The notes: a model not told the origin generated them from the letters alone. Shown: positions 1-7,424, counted from the stretch's first letter. The stretch: DNA of 12,202 bases from Candidatus Woesearchaeota archaeon (GCA_017608295.1 JAFCGF010000055.1:1-12202), one strand, 5' to 3'. A program made the numbers and translations.

Positions 1-651
1 TGTCTTGGAGGTATACAAACATTTGAATCCTGCTTTATTAGCTCTCACACACCAGTCTGTTTCCTCATAATATGCAAAATATTTTTCATCAAACATTCCC
101 ACCTTTTCAATGAGTGAGCGGCTAATAAGCATAGCAACGCCTGATATGAAATCCACATATTTGTCATGGTCATATTGCCCTTTATCCTCTTCATTGAAGC
201 CAATGAGTTCTGTGTTACCTGTTCTGAAATCAACTCGGCATCCCGCTACCTGTATCATCGTTGGTGTATCGTAGTAGCATATTTTTGGGCCAATGAAACC
301 TATTGAAGCATCGGATTCTGATGCATTTACCAACATACTCAGAACGTTTGGCTCAACTATTGCATCATTATTTAGTAAGAATACGTAATCTGCATCATTC
401 TTTAGTGCATATTCTATGCCGATATTATTTCCTTTTGCAAAACCGTAATTCTGGTTATTTTCTATCAAAATGACATTAGGAAAATTATCTTTTAGCAATG
501 CCTGGCTCCCATCTATTGAATCATTATCGACTACAATGATCTCAAAATTCTGGTAATTAATTTTATCAGTTGAAAGCAAACAGTCTTTCAAATCTTTTTT
601 CCGGTTCCAGCTAATAATAATTATGAATACTTTTGGTGAAGTTTCGGACAT
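1..651 (-). CDS. Family 2 glycosyltransferase (COG1216 type), 5' part only
   Basis: Reading the minus strand from the ATG at 651 gives 217 uninterrupted codons to the left edge, so the C-terminus and stop are missing. The product starts MSETSPKVFIIIISWNRKKD. It has the GT-A hallmarks of rhamnosyltransferase-like GT2 enzymes: VDNDSIDGS at residues 41-49, YGFAKGNNIGI at 69-79, the metal/nucleotide-binding LNNDA at 93-97 (DxD equivalent) and the acceptor-activating EETDW at 196-200. It should transfer a sugar from a nucleotide-sugar donor to a growing glycan on the cytoplasmic side of the membrane. Donor and acceptor cannot be read from sequence. No membrane segment is visible in this part. The gene diverges from the rest of the locus and no SD precedes the ATG; a TATA-like box lies at -24 to -29, suggesting a leaderless mRNA. 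Confidence 0.9.
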   Translation of the reverse strand, partial: MSETSPKVFIIIISWNRKKDLKDCLLSTDKINYQNFEIIVVDNDSIDGSQALLKDNFPNVILIENNQNYGFAKGNNIGIEYALKNDADYVFLLNNDAIVEPNVLSMLVNASESDASIGFIGPKICYYDTPTMIQVAGCRVDFRTGNTELIGFNEEDKGQYDHDKYVDFISGVAMLISRSLIEKVGMFDEKYFAYYEETDWCVRANKAGFKCLYTSKT

Positions 652-674
652 CTATACTTGATACACTTCTAAAG

Positions 675-680
675 TATAAA
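675..680 (-). promoter_or_regulatory. TATA-like box for the divergent GT2 gene
   Basis: On the minus strand TTTATA occupies -29 to -24 relative to the A of the start codon at 651. No SD motif lies between box and ATG. This spacing is that of an archaeal promoter whose transcript begins at or next to the start codon. The flanking sequence has no strong purine-rich BRE, which weakens the call. Confidence 0.45.
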
Positions 681-835
681 TCACTTATCTATAGCAAAGA
701 GGGGAAATTATAAGAAGCTAGGGTGATTTTGCTCATTGGGTGTTTTAATATACTTCAAAATTCGGTTTAGATGCCCATTCTGGCAGAAAGTAATCCTAAG
801 TAATAACGTAGGTAGTATATATGGCACTTATGAAG

Positions 836-879
836 AATAAAAGATATAATAATAAAAGATATAATAATAAAAATTATAC
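836..879 (+). repeat. 15-bp AT-rich tandem repeat in the divergent intergenic region
   Basis: The unit AATAAAAGATATAAT is present twice without mismatch (836-850 and 851-865), followed by a diverged partial third copy from 866. Each unit contains AAAAGATATA, which resembles an archaeal BRE plus TATA box. The period is a multiple of three, and a tiny frame (ATG at 821, TAA at 905-907, 28 codons) reads through it as NKRYN-NKRYN-NKNYT. That frame has no convincing SD or TATA box and is probably not a gene. The rest of 652-934 holds the promoters listed separately and nothing else I can identify. Confidence 0.85.
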
Positions 880-894
880 AATTAAAATCATAGA

Positions 895-909
895 GGGAAA
901 AGATTAATA
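895..909 (+). promoter_or_regulatory. Putative BRE/TATA promoter of the radical SAM gene
   Basis: A purine-rich GGGAAAAG (895-902) leads into ATTAATA (903-909), placed at -32 to -26 from the ATG at 935. The only SD-like purines (about 893-897) are roughly 38 nt from the start, too far for ribosome binding, so a leaderless transcript fits better. The region is very AT-rich, so chance matches are likely. Confidence 0.4.
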
Positions 910-934
910 GTAATCATAGATTATTCTATACATA

Positions 935-2275
935 ATGAAAAAGATTCTTTTTGTAAATGCTAGAAGAAAAACATCTGGCCAAAATACCCCGCATTTAGGC
1001 TTTGCAATATTGTCCGCTGTATTAAAAAATGCCAGTCATGATGTTAAAGTTATAGATTATACATTCATGGCCAATTGGCCACCTATTGAAGATATTATAG
1101 AGGAATACGAACCAGATGTTATTGGTCTTTCAGTATACACACCTTCTGTGAACGAAGCAATAGAGATGATTGAGAGAATAGAAAAATACAATCTCCCAAT
1201 AATAGTTGGTGGGCCACATGCGACACTATATACTGATGAATTGCAATCAGATAAGAGAATTGATTATATATTCAAGGGTGAAGCAGAAAGTTCAATAGTT
1301 CAAATTGTAGAAAATGCAATTAAAGAGAAAGAACCCGTCATCATAGAATCTGAATTATCCGACCTAAAACTTCTTCCAACTCCTGATTTTACAGTCTTTA
1401 GCGGTATAGAAAATATCAAAGTATATCCCATTCAAACCAGTAGGGGATGTCCACACAAATGTAGTTTTTGTGCTGTAAAGAAACTAAGTTCAAGGAAATG
1501 GAGGGCAAAGGATCCAGAACTGTGTGTAGATGAATTAATGAAAGCTAAGAATGAATTCCTAAAATTGGAGAAAGTAATCATATATGATGATGATCCATTT
1601 GTTAGAAAAGGGCATATTGAATTATTTTTAAATAAATATGTTGAAAGCGGTGTAGGTCTGGAACTGGATATATTAAATACTCGTGCAGATAGAGTTAGTG
1701 AAGATTTGCTCATTCTGTTAAAGAAAGCCGGTTGTACTACAATAGGCATTGGCTTTGAACATGGACATCCAGAGGTTTTCGAAAATATTGGGAAGCAAGA
1801 AACCATTGAGGAAATCATCAATGCAGCAAACCTAATAAAAAAACATGGATTAAAACTGATTTTATCTTTCATAATTGGATTGCCTGGTGATTCTCCCAAA
1901 AAAGCCAAACATTCTCTGAAAATTGCAAAGAAATTAAAACCAGATTTAGTATTTTGGCACTTACTCGTCCCATACAAAGGAACACAGGTTAGGGAGTGGT
2001 ATGATGAACATGGGCGGGTTTTTGGAGATATTAATGTATCCCCCAATAGAGATAATGATTTTATGTGTGATGACCCCTGTGTGGAAACAGATGATTTTCT
2101 ATTGGAAGAGAGGAAGAAATTTTACCTGAGGGCGATTCTAGAAACAGCTGATAGAAGAATTTCAATAAAAAGACATAATAAAAGATTACTCAGTTATGTC
2201 ATAAAATATAGTCTATATATATCCTACCTTAGGTTTTTATGGACCAGAGTTCAAAACAAAATTAGAAGAGCATAA
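935..2275 (+). CDS. Radical SAM protein with N-terminal B12-binding-type domain
   Basis: A 446-aa protein of the COG1032 type. Residues 1-130 form a Rossmann-like cobalamin-binding-type domain with EPDVIGLSVYTPS, the family signature GGPHATLYTDE (92-102) and FKGEAESS (113-120). The radical SAM core follows, with the [4Fe-4S]-binding CxxxCxxC at C172, C176 and C179 (SRGCPHKCSFCA) and later GFEHGHPEVF and SFIIGLPGDS strands. The classical DxHxxG cobalamin motif is absent, as in many members of this class. The tail after about residue 400 is basic and partly hydrophobic, perhaps for membrane contact. Relatives include C- and P-methyltransferases and lipid- or sugar-modifying enzymes, so the reaction cannot be assigned. 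Its place between glycosyltransferase genes suggests tailoring of the glycan or lipid carrier (inference). It is 43 bp upstream of the GT4 gene, which seems to have its own promoter. Confidence 0.9.
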   Translation: MKKILFVNARRKTSGQNTPHLGFAILSAVLKNASHDVKVIDYTFMANWPPIEDIIEEYEPDVIGLSVYTPSVNEAIEMIERIEKYNLPIIVGGPHATLYTDELQSDKRIDYIFKGEAESSIVQIVENAIKEKEPVIIESELSDLKLLPTPDFTVFSGIENIKVYPIQTSRGCPHKCSFCAVKKLSSRKWRAKDPELCVDELMKAKNEFLKLEKVIIYDDDPFVRKGHIELFLNKYVESGVGLELDILNTRADRVSEDLLILLKKAGCTTIGIGFEHGHPEVFENIGKQETIEEIINAANLIKKHGLKLILSFIIGLPGDSPKKAKHSLKIAKKLKPDLVFWHLLVPYKGTQVREWYDEHGRVFGDINVSPNRDNDFMCDDPCVETDDFLLEERKKFYLRAILETADRRISIKRHNKRLLSYVIKYSLYISYLRFLWTRVQNKIRRA

Positions 2276-2280
2276 CTTAC

Positions 2281-2295
2281 AAAAGCATTTTATAA
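2281..2295 (+). promoter_or_regulatory. BRE/TATA-like promoter of the GT4 gene
   Basis: AAAAGC (2281-2286) followed by TTTTATAA (2288-2295) lies at -38 to -24 from the ATG at 2319. The stretch down to the ATG has no SD. This is the clearest archaeal promoter match in the window and predicts a leaderless transcript starting the 2319-onward operon separately from the radical SAM gene. Confidence 0.55.
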
Positions 2296-2318
2296 CCTTG
2301 TTCTTATAGTAATTCGAG

Positions 2319-3695
2319 ATGAAAATTGTCCAAATAGTCCATGATTTCCCACCAAAAAACATTGCGGGTACGGAGATACACACTCTGAACTTATCCAAAG
2401 AATTAAGCGATAAGCATGAGGTATGGGTTTTATGCAGGGAGTTTGGACACTTTAATCAGGAATTCAAAATTACTGACGAAGTTTATGAAGGATTGAACGT
2501 TAGAAGGGTGTTTTATAATGGCGATGAAAATATTCTATCCTCTTTGAAAAACAAGCATATAGAGGATACTTTTGATAATTTACTAAGTGTGGTAAAGCCA
2601 GACATTGTTCATATACAACACCTCTTATGGTTATCTGCTTCAATAATCTCTCTTGCAAAAAAGAGAAATATACCGGTTTTAGTCACACTTCATGACTATT
2701 GGTACATTTGTCCATTGGTAACTCTTATCAATTCCTCTGGAGATATATGTAGTGGCCCAGATTCAGGTGCAAAATGTTTTGGTTGTAGAGATTGTTTTGT
2801 GAATATAATTCCAAAAAGAGGAATAGCTACCAGAGAAAAGGGAACTGGTCTAGATAATATTATGACTAAAGTAAAATGTTTCGTCCCAGTTTTTCTATGG
2901 AGAACATTTCAAACAGGATTGGACAAGGTGACAAAACCATCTAGAAGCGAGCAGCTTGATGAAAAATCTCTTATTCATAGAAAATCATCTGCCATTGAAA
3001 TATTGAATCATGCAGATATGATATTGTCACCATCTGATTTTGTTAAGGATAAGTATATTGAATACGGTCTAATAGATGAAAAAATTATTCTCATGGAGGA
3101 GGGGGTAATTCTCGACTGGCTCAAGGATGTGAACAAGCCAAAATCAAAACCTATCCGATTTGGGTATGTGGGCACGATATACAAGGTCAAAGGTATTCAT
3201 ACGCTGATAGAGGCCTTCAACGGCCTGAAAGATGAAAATGCTGAACTCCTAGTCTATGGTAAGGGCAGCAAAGCTTACCTCGATGAAATAAGAAATATGT
3301 GCTATAATAACAAGGTTAAATTTCTTGGATATTTTGAAGAACTTAGTGAGCCGTTTTCTAATATTGATGTGCTAATCGTTCCATCGGTCTGGTATGAAAC
3401 CTTTTCTGTGGTCATCCGAGAGGCATTCGCAGCAGAAATTCCTGTAATTGCCTCTAATGTAGGGGCTATCCCTGAGATTGTCAATGATGAGGTTAATGGC
3501 CTGTTGTTCAACAAAGGAGATGTGGGCCATCTGACTAAACAGATCAAAAAAATAATTGAAAACCCACAATTGATTGAGGAGTACAGAAGACACATGCCCG
3601 AGATAAAGGATATGCCAAGTTACGTAGGGGATATAGAAGCTATTTACGAGAATTTGATTTCAGTTGAGTTGCTAAACGAGGAGAAAATATGGTAA
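2319..3695 (+). CDS. GT-B glycosyltransferase, family 4, with Cys-rich insert
   Basis: A 458-aa GT4 enzyme. The N-terminal acceptor domain opens MKIVQIVHDFPPKNIAGTEI, with the usual glycine loop (GTEIHT). It contains VTLHDYWYICP (122-132) followed by a cysteine-rich insert with C131, C144, C153, C156 and C159, a pattern seen in a GT4 subset and a possible metal site. The C-terminal donor domain has FGYVGTIYKVKG (281-292) and the diagnostic E-x7-E (E360, E368) in SVWYETFSVVIREAF, then PVIASNVGAIPEIV and NGLLF. The reaction is expected to be a retaining sugar transfer from a nucleotide sugar at the cytoplasmic membrane face. The sugar is unknown. The ATG lacks an SD but has a well-placed TATA box. 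The 3' end overlaps the next gene by 7 bp, indicating one operon. Confidence 0.92.
   Translation: MKIVQIVHDFPPKNIAGTEIHTLNLSKELSDKHEVWVLCREFGHFNQEFKITDEVYEGLNVRRVFYNGDENILSSLKNKHIEDTFDNLLSVVKPDIVHIQHLLWLSASIISLAKKRNIPVLVTLHDYWYICPLVTLINSSGDICSGPDSGAKCFGCRDCFVNIIPKRGIATREKGTGLDNIMTKVKCFVPVFLWRTFQTGLDKVTKPSRSEQLDEKSLIHRKSSAIEILNHADMILSPSDFVKDKYIEYGLIDEKIILMEEGVILDWLKDVNKPKSKPIRFGYVGTIYKVKGIHTLIEAFNGLKDENAELLVYGKGSKAYLDEIRNMCYNNKVKFLGYFEELSEPFSNIDVLIVPSVWYETFSVVIREAFAAEIPVIASNVGAIPEIVNDEVNGLLFNKGDVGHLTKQIKKIIENPQLIEEYRRHMPEIKDMPSYVGDIEAIYENLISVELLNEEKIW
3678..3683 (+). promoter_or_regulatory. Ribosome binding site inside the GT4 3' end
   Basis: GAGGAG ends 5 nt before the ATG at 3689 and lies within the coding end of the GT4 gene. 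It supports translational coupling and fixes the start of the first large paralogue. Confidence 0.65.
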
Positions 3696-5545
3696 AATCC
3701 AAGAAGATACTGGCAATCGCTGAAACAAAAGAACAAGTAAAGGCTATTCTTGTACAAGAAAGCAAGTTAGGAAAATCAACCCAAATTCTTCTATTAATGT
3801 TCGATGACAGCATTAAACTTACTAAAACTCATAGAGGAATTCATTATATCTCATCGACAAAATATCTATCTCCTGAAATATTCCATGATATTGTCCAGAA
3901 TGCCCGTTCTATTGCAATGGAATGGCATAAATCTATATCTGAGGATTGGTCACATAATGGCATAAATCTCGGTTGGATTATCGAAACTCCTTTTTTTAAA
4001 GATGTCGCAGATATCATTCAACGAATCGTAGTTATTCAACAAGTATTGAATGAGTATAAACCAGACAAGATAATTGTTGCTGATGACGGCAGTATGACAC
4101 CTAGAACCGCCATTCTCGTAGCTAATTCAAAAGATATAAAGAGTATTAGAATTAAACTTCCTTTATTTGGTGCTAAAAGAGGAACGCATACTTGCTTTCA
4201 TTTTCTACGAAAAACTGTACGTAACATAGTATTATCTGTCAAATATAAAGCCGATAGCAAGCGATATAAAAAAGACAGGCCAAAAGTTATGCCCATAATA
4301 TTCGAACAGCATCATGAAAACATACTCGGTTCAGTTCTGAAAGAGATAGAAATAAGAGGAAATCTTGAACCTTTTAGTGTTTGCTTTTATCCAGGTGCTA
4401 CTGAGCAGAGTCTACAGAATGACGAGATAGAATACGTTTTATTGAATAGTTTAATGAGTATAGATGTTGCTCTCAAAACCTCACTTGAAATTGTAAAACT
4501 CAAAATGAAGTGGGATGCATTAACTAGAGATACTCACTTTAGAACCTATTTTACATATGATGGGATTGTATTTTGGTCATTAATAGTTGACTTATTCAAT
4601 AATCGCTATGATACTTATTACTCAGATATAATTGGGATTATTGAAATTATTAAAGATGCATTAGCTAAAAAGTCAATTGAATTAGTTATATTGATGGGCG
4701 ATAGCTGTGTTCCAGAGAGGGCAATAATTGGTGCGGCAGATTCAAACAGCATACCTTCTTTGATTGTGCAGCATGGCGTAATGGCAGACACATGGGGATA
4801 TGTCCCATTGCATGGTACAAAAATGGCAGTTTTTGGGGAGTTCAGCAAGAAATTTATGATTGAACATGGTACAGATAGTGATAGAGTAATTGTAACTGGT
4901 AGCCCCATTTATGATGCGTTGATTATGAAAAAGGATTTCTCCCATGAAGATGAGATTTATAAACAATTGGGATTAGACAAATCAAATGAAATAATAGTGC
5001 TTGCAACCCAAGGGCTTGTAGAACATAAATTAGGATCCTTAGGTGATTGGAAAATACTTGTTTCAAATGTGATGGAAGCTATGAAAATGTTCCCAGACAA
5101 ACAACTTGTTATTAAACTCCATCCACATGAAAAAGAAGATAAATATTATAAATTCTTCCCACTTATGAAAAATGTCACTATTATCAAAGATATTGATATC
5201 CATAGTTTATTTAGAGTATCTAAAATTTTATTGACAGAGAGTTCTACAGTTGGTCTTGACTCTATGATCCAAGGCATACCAGTTATTACAATAAATTTTA
5301 CTGGAAGGCCAGATATAATACCCTATGCATCAAGTGGTGCAGCAATTGGTGTTAAAAATCAAGATGAATTGATTGAGGCGATAAAGAAGATTCTCTATGA
5401 TGAAGATACAACAAGAAAATTGCATAGTAATATGAAACAATTTGTGTTTGATTATGCTTATAAAATGGATGGGCACGCATATAAAAGAATTGTGGATTTG
5501 ATAGAAAAAATGGTTGCCAAGTCAAAGAAAGAGAAAGAACCCTGA
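3689..5545 (+). CDS. GT-B-fold putative transferase, paralogue A
   Basis: A 618-aa protein. The C-terminal part resembles the surface-glycan GT-B superfamily (CDP-glycerol transferases, capsule synthesis proteins, polysialyltransferases, UDP-GlcNAc 2-epimerase fold). It has VQHG (360-363), VTGSPIYD (402-409), VIKLHPHEKED (474-484), LLTESSTVGLDSM (514-526) and GIPVITINFTGRPD (529-542). The N-terminal 160 residues look like an extra Rossmann-like unit ending KIIVADDGSMTP (127-138), with weak similarity to residues 331-362, so the chain may be N', N and C domains. DDG and HP motifs together recall GT38/GT52/GT80 sialyltransferases; with the Pse-type genes downstream, a nonulosonic acid transferase is my preferred but unproven guess. 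There is no signal peptide or transmembrane helix, so the protein is probably cytoplasmic. It is followed after 25 bp by a colinear paralogue. Confidence 0.85.
   Translation: MVKSKKILAIAETKEQVKAILVQESKLGKSTQILLLMFDDSIKLTKTHRGIHYISSTKYLSPEIFHDIVQNARSIAMEWHKSISEDWSHNGINLGWIIETPFFKDVADIIQRIVVIQQVLNEYKPDKIIVADDGSMTPRTAILVANSKDIKSIRIKLPLFGAKRGTHTCFHFLRKTVRNIVLSVKYKADSKRYKKDRPKVMPIIFEQHHENILGSVLKEIEIRGNLEPFSVCFYPGATEQSLQNDEIEYVLLNSLMSIDVALKTSLEIVKLKMKWDALTRDTHFRTYFTYDGIVFWSLIVDLFNNRYDTYYSDIIGIIEIIKDALAKKSIELVILMGDSCVPERAIIGAADSNSIPSLIVQHGVMADTWGYVPLHGTKMAVFGEFSKKFMIEHGTDSDRVIVTGSPIYDALIMKKDFSHEDEIYKQLGLDKSNEIIVLATQGLVEHKLGSLGDWKILVSNVMEAMKMFPDKQLVIKLHPHEKEDKYYKFFPLMKNVTIIKDIDIHSLFRVSKILLTESSTVGLDSMIQGIPVITINFTGRPDIIPYASSGAAIGVKNQDELIEAIKKILYDEDTTRKLHSNMKQFVFDYAYKMDGHAYKRIVDLIEKMVAKSKKEKEP
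4750..4796 (+). repeat. 47-bp identical patch shared by the two paralogues (copy 1)
   Basis: Positions 4750-4796 are identical base for base to 6632-6678 and encode IPSLIVQHGVMADTW in both genes. After one mismatch identity continues for 13 more bases. Third codon positions are conserved here although elsewhere the two genes differ strongly, so protein constraint alone does not explain it. Confidence 0.85.
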
Positions 5546-5559
5546 TAATCTCATGAAAA

Positions 5560-5565
5560 GGTGAT
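5560..5565 (+). promoter_or_regulatory. Archaeal-type Shine-Dalgarno for paralogue B
   Basis: GGTGAT, 5 nt before the ATG at 5571, is complementary to AUCACC near the 3' end of archaeal 16S rRNA. It lies in the 25-bp gap after paralogue A, fixes the start codon and argues for one transcript. Confidence 0.7.
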
Positions 5566-5570
5566 AACGA

Positions 5571-7424
5571 ATGAAAACTGTATTAATCATTGCTGACGCA
5601 GAAAGCCAGTTAAAATCCATTCTTGCACAAAAGAATATTTTAGATAGTTCAGATAGGCTCCATCTCCTAACATTTGATGATAGTTTTAGTAAGGCAACTA
5701 AGAATCTTGAGCAAATGCATTCCGTCTCATCAGTTCAAGATTTAACATTGAGACGTTTTCATGAAATCGTACTTAAGGCTCGGTTATTGGCAACAAACTG
5801 GTACAAGTCATTATCAAATAAATGGGAATACAAAGGAATTGATATTGATTGGATTCTGGAGGATGCCTTTTCACAAGATCTTACTGAGATTATGCAACGC
5901 GTAGAAGCTATGACCCTGATAATAGATAGAGAGAAAATCAACAAAATTTATGTTGTTGATGATAACAGCGCGGCTTCTGATGTTGCTATTCTCATAGCCA
6001 CACAAAAGAAAATCCCCATTATCAAAGTAAAAACACCCGTATTCCATATATTTCATATCAAGAAGAAGGTGGCCACACACTTTCGTCTAGTTCGGAAATT
6101 TTTAAAACAAATAAGTTATGCTATAGGCCGCGAAGAAAACAAAAATCAATACAAAGTAAATGAAAGAAACGCAATGATTGTGATATTTGAACCTAACCAA
6201 GTAAAATATCTGAGTCCTCTCATAAAAGAGATGGATCGGATGGATCTCAAACCTTTTGTTGTTTGTTACAATCATGGCCCTATCGAAAAAACTTTGCAGA
6301 ATGAGAATATTGATTACACTCTTTTTTGGGATTTATTAGATGTCCGTACAATAGTCAAAATAACCCAAGAGTCCTCAAGGTTAAGAAAGAGGTGGAAAGT
6401 GATAAGGAGAGAAAGAAGCTTTACAGATGCATTCATTATAAATGAGATAAATTTATGGAATCTCGTTGAAGATTTATTTTTTAAGAAATATTTGAAAACA
6501 TGTGAATATACATTTGAAATTCTGGAAGTAATGACATCCACATTTGCCGAGAAATCGATAGATATTATCATCATGCTAAGAGATATTATCTGGCCAGAGA
6601 GAGTAATAATTGGTGCAGCTGATTTAAACAACATACCTTCTTTGATTGTGCAGCATGGCGTAATGGCAGACACATGGGCATATGTCCCATTGTATGGCAC
6701 AAAAATGGCGGTTTTCGGGGAGGTCAGCAAGGAATTTATGATTCAACATGAGACTGAAAGCAATAGATTGTTTGTCACTGGCAGTATATTCTATGATCAA
6801 TTACTAAATAGAAAGGATTTTCGTTCTAAATCAGATATTTGCAAGTTGCTTAATCTGGATAATGATAAATGTATAATTACGCTAGCTACTCAAGCAGTTG
6901 TGGAACTTAGATTGATGCCCTTGAAAGAATGGATGGCCCACATCTCTATAATTACAGAAGCATTGAACAGATTTTCAGATGTACAACTTGTTATCAAATT
7001 ACATCCAGCGGAAAAAGAGGATAAATACAAGTACATGTTATCTGATATGAAAATTGATGTAAAAATTGTAAAAGATACCGATTTTCACAGTTTACTTAAA
7101 GCATCTGATACCTTGTTGACAGAGAGTTCTACTGTTGGCCTTGATGCGATGATTCTTGGTATACCTGTTATAACAATGAATTTCACGGGACGGCCAGATG
7201 TAATACCCTACGCGTCAAGTGGTGCTGCAATAGGTGTTAAAAATCAAAAAGAATTAACCATTGCAATAAAGAATGCTCTCTATGATGAAGATACAAGAAA
7301 AAGCTTGGAGGTGAAAAGAGATGAATTCCTAGAAGATTACCTCTATAAGCTTGACGGTCTTTCTTCGGAAAGAGTTGTTAACCTGATTATAGAAATGATA
7401 AATGAAAATAAAAACCAAGATTGA
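5571..7424 (+). CDS. GT-B-fold putative transferase, paralogue B
   Basis: A 617-aa protein, nearly gap-free against paralogue A: VQHG falls at 360-363 and VIKLHP at 474-479 in both. Strongest agreement is in IPSLIVQHGVMADTW (355-369) and in TESSTVGLD, GIPVIT-NFTGRPD and IPYASSGAAIGVKNQ near the C-terminus. The N-terminal 200 residues are much more diverged. Differences at likely functional sites are DDN (130-132) instead of DDG, GSIFYD instead of GSPIYD, and KLHPAEKE instead of KLHPHEKE. The first repeat-like unit ends AILIATQKKIPIIKVKTP, which parallels VIIGAADLNNIPSLIVQHG of the second, supporting a duplicated Rossmann unit. It may use a different acceptor or linkage from A, or have lost activity. 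The sequence does not decide this. No signal peptide or membrane helix is seen. It ends 35 bp before the dehydratase. Confidence 0.85.
   Translation: MKTVLIIADAESQLKSILAQKNILDSSDRLHLLTFDDSFSKATKNLEQMHSVSSVQDLTLRRFHEIVLKARLLATNWYKSLSNKWEYKGIDIDWILEDAFSQDLTEIMQRVEAMTLIIDREKINKIYVVDDNSAASDVAILIATQKKIPIIKVKTPVFHIFHIKKKVATHFRLVRKFLKQISYAIGREENKNQYKVNERNAMIVIFEPNQVKYLSPLIKEMDRMDLKPFVVCYNHGPIEKTLQNENIDYTLFWDLLDVRTIVKITQESSRLRKRWKVIRRERSFTDAFIINEINLWNLVEDLFFKKYLKTCEYTFEILEVMTSTFAEKSIDIIIMLRDIIWPERVIIGAADLNNIPSLIVQHGVMADTWAYVPLYGTKMAVFGEVSKEFMIQHETESNRLFVTGSIFYDQLLNRKDFRSKSDICKLLNLDNDKCIITLATQAVVELRLMPLKEWMAHISIITEALNRFSDVQLVIKLHPAEKEDKYKYMLSDMKIDVKIVKDTDFHSLLKASDTLLTESSTVGLDAMILGIPVITMNFTGRPDVIPYASSGAAIGVKNQKELTIAIKNALYDEDTRKSLEVKRDEFLEDYLYKLDGLSSERVVNLIIEMINENKNQD
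6632..6678 (+). repeat. 47-bp identical patch shared by the two paralogues (copy 2)
   Basis: Second copy of the stretch at 4750-4796, in the same reading frame and at the same codon positions of the paralogous gene, 1882 bp downstream. A second, less perfect similar stretch covers the TESSTVGLD to AIGVKNQ coding region (about 5232-5363 versus 7114-7245). Confidence 0.85.

Noticed and set aside
836..879. CRISPR-like or phage-type direct repeat array
   Set aside because: Units are adjacent without spacers, only 15 bp long and present about 2.5 times; this is a simple tandem repeat.
821..907. 28-codon ORF through the 15-bp repeat as a real gene
   Set aside because: No clear SD or correctly spaced TATA box, extreme Asn/Lys/Tyr bias from AT-rich repeats, and its end overlaps the predicted promoter of the radical SAM gene.
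1432..2046. 204-codon open frame on the minus strand inside the radical SAM gene
   Set aside because: It is antisense to a gene with clear catalytic motifs, has no recognisable domain, and its reading reflects codon bias of the plus strand.
6314..6730. 138-codon minus-strand frame inside paralogue B, with a similar one in paralogue A (4618-4908)
   Set aside because: The two resemble each other only because they are antisense to the conserved QHG region of the paralogues; no start signals or domain.
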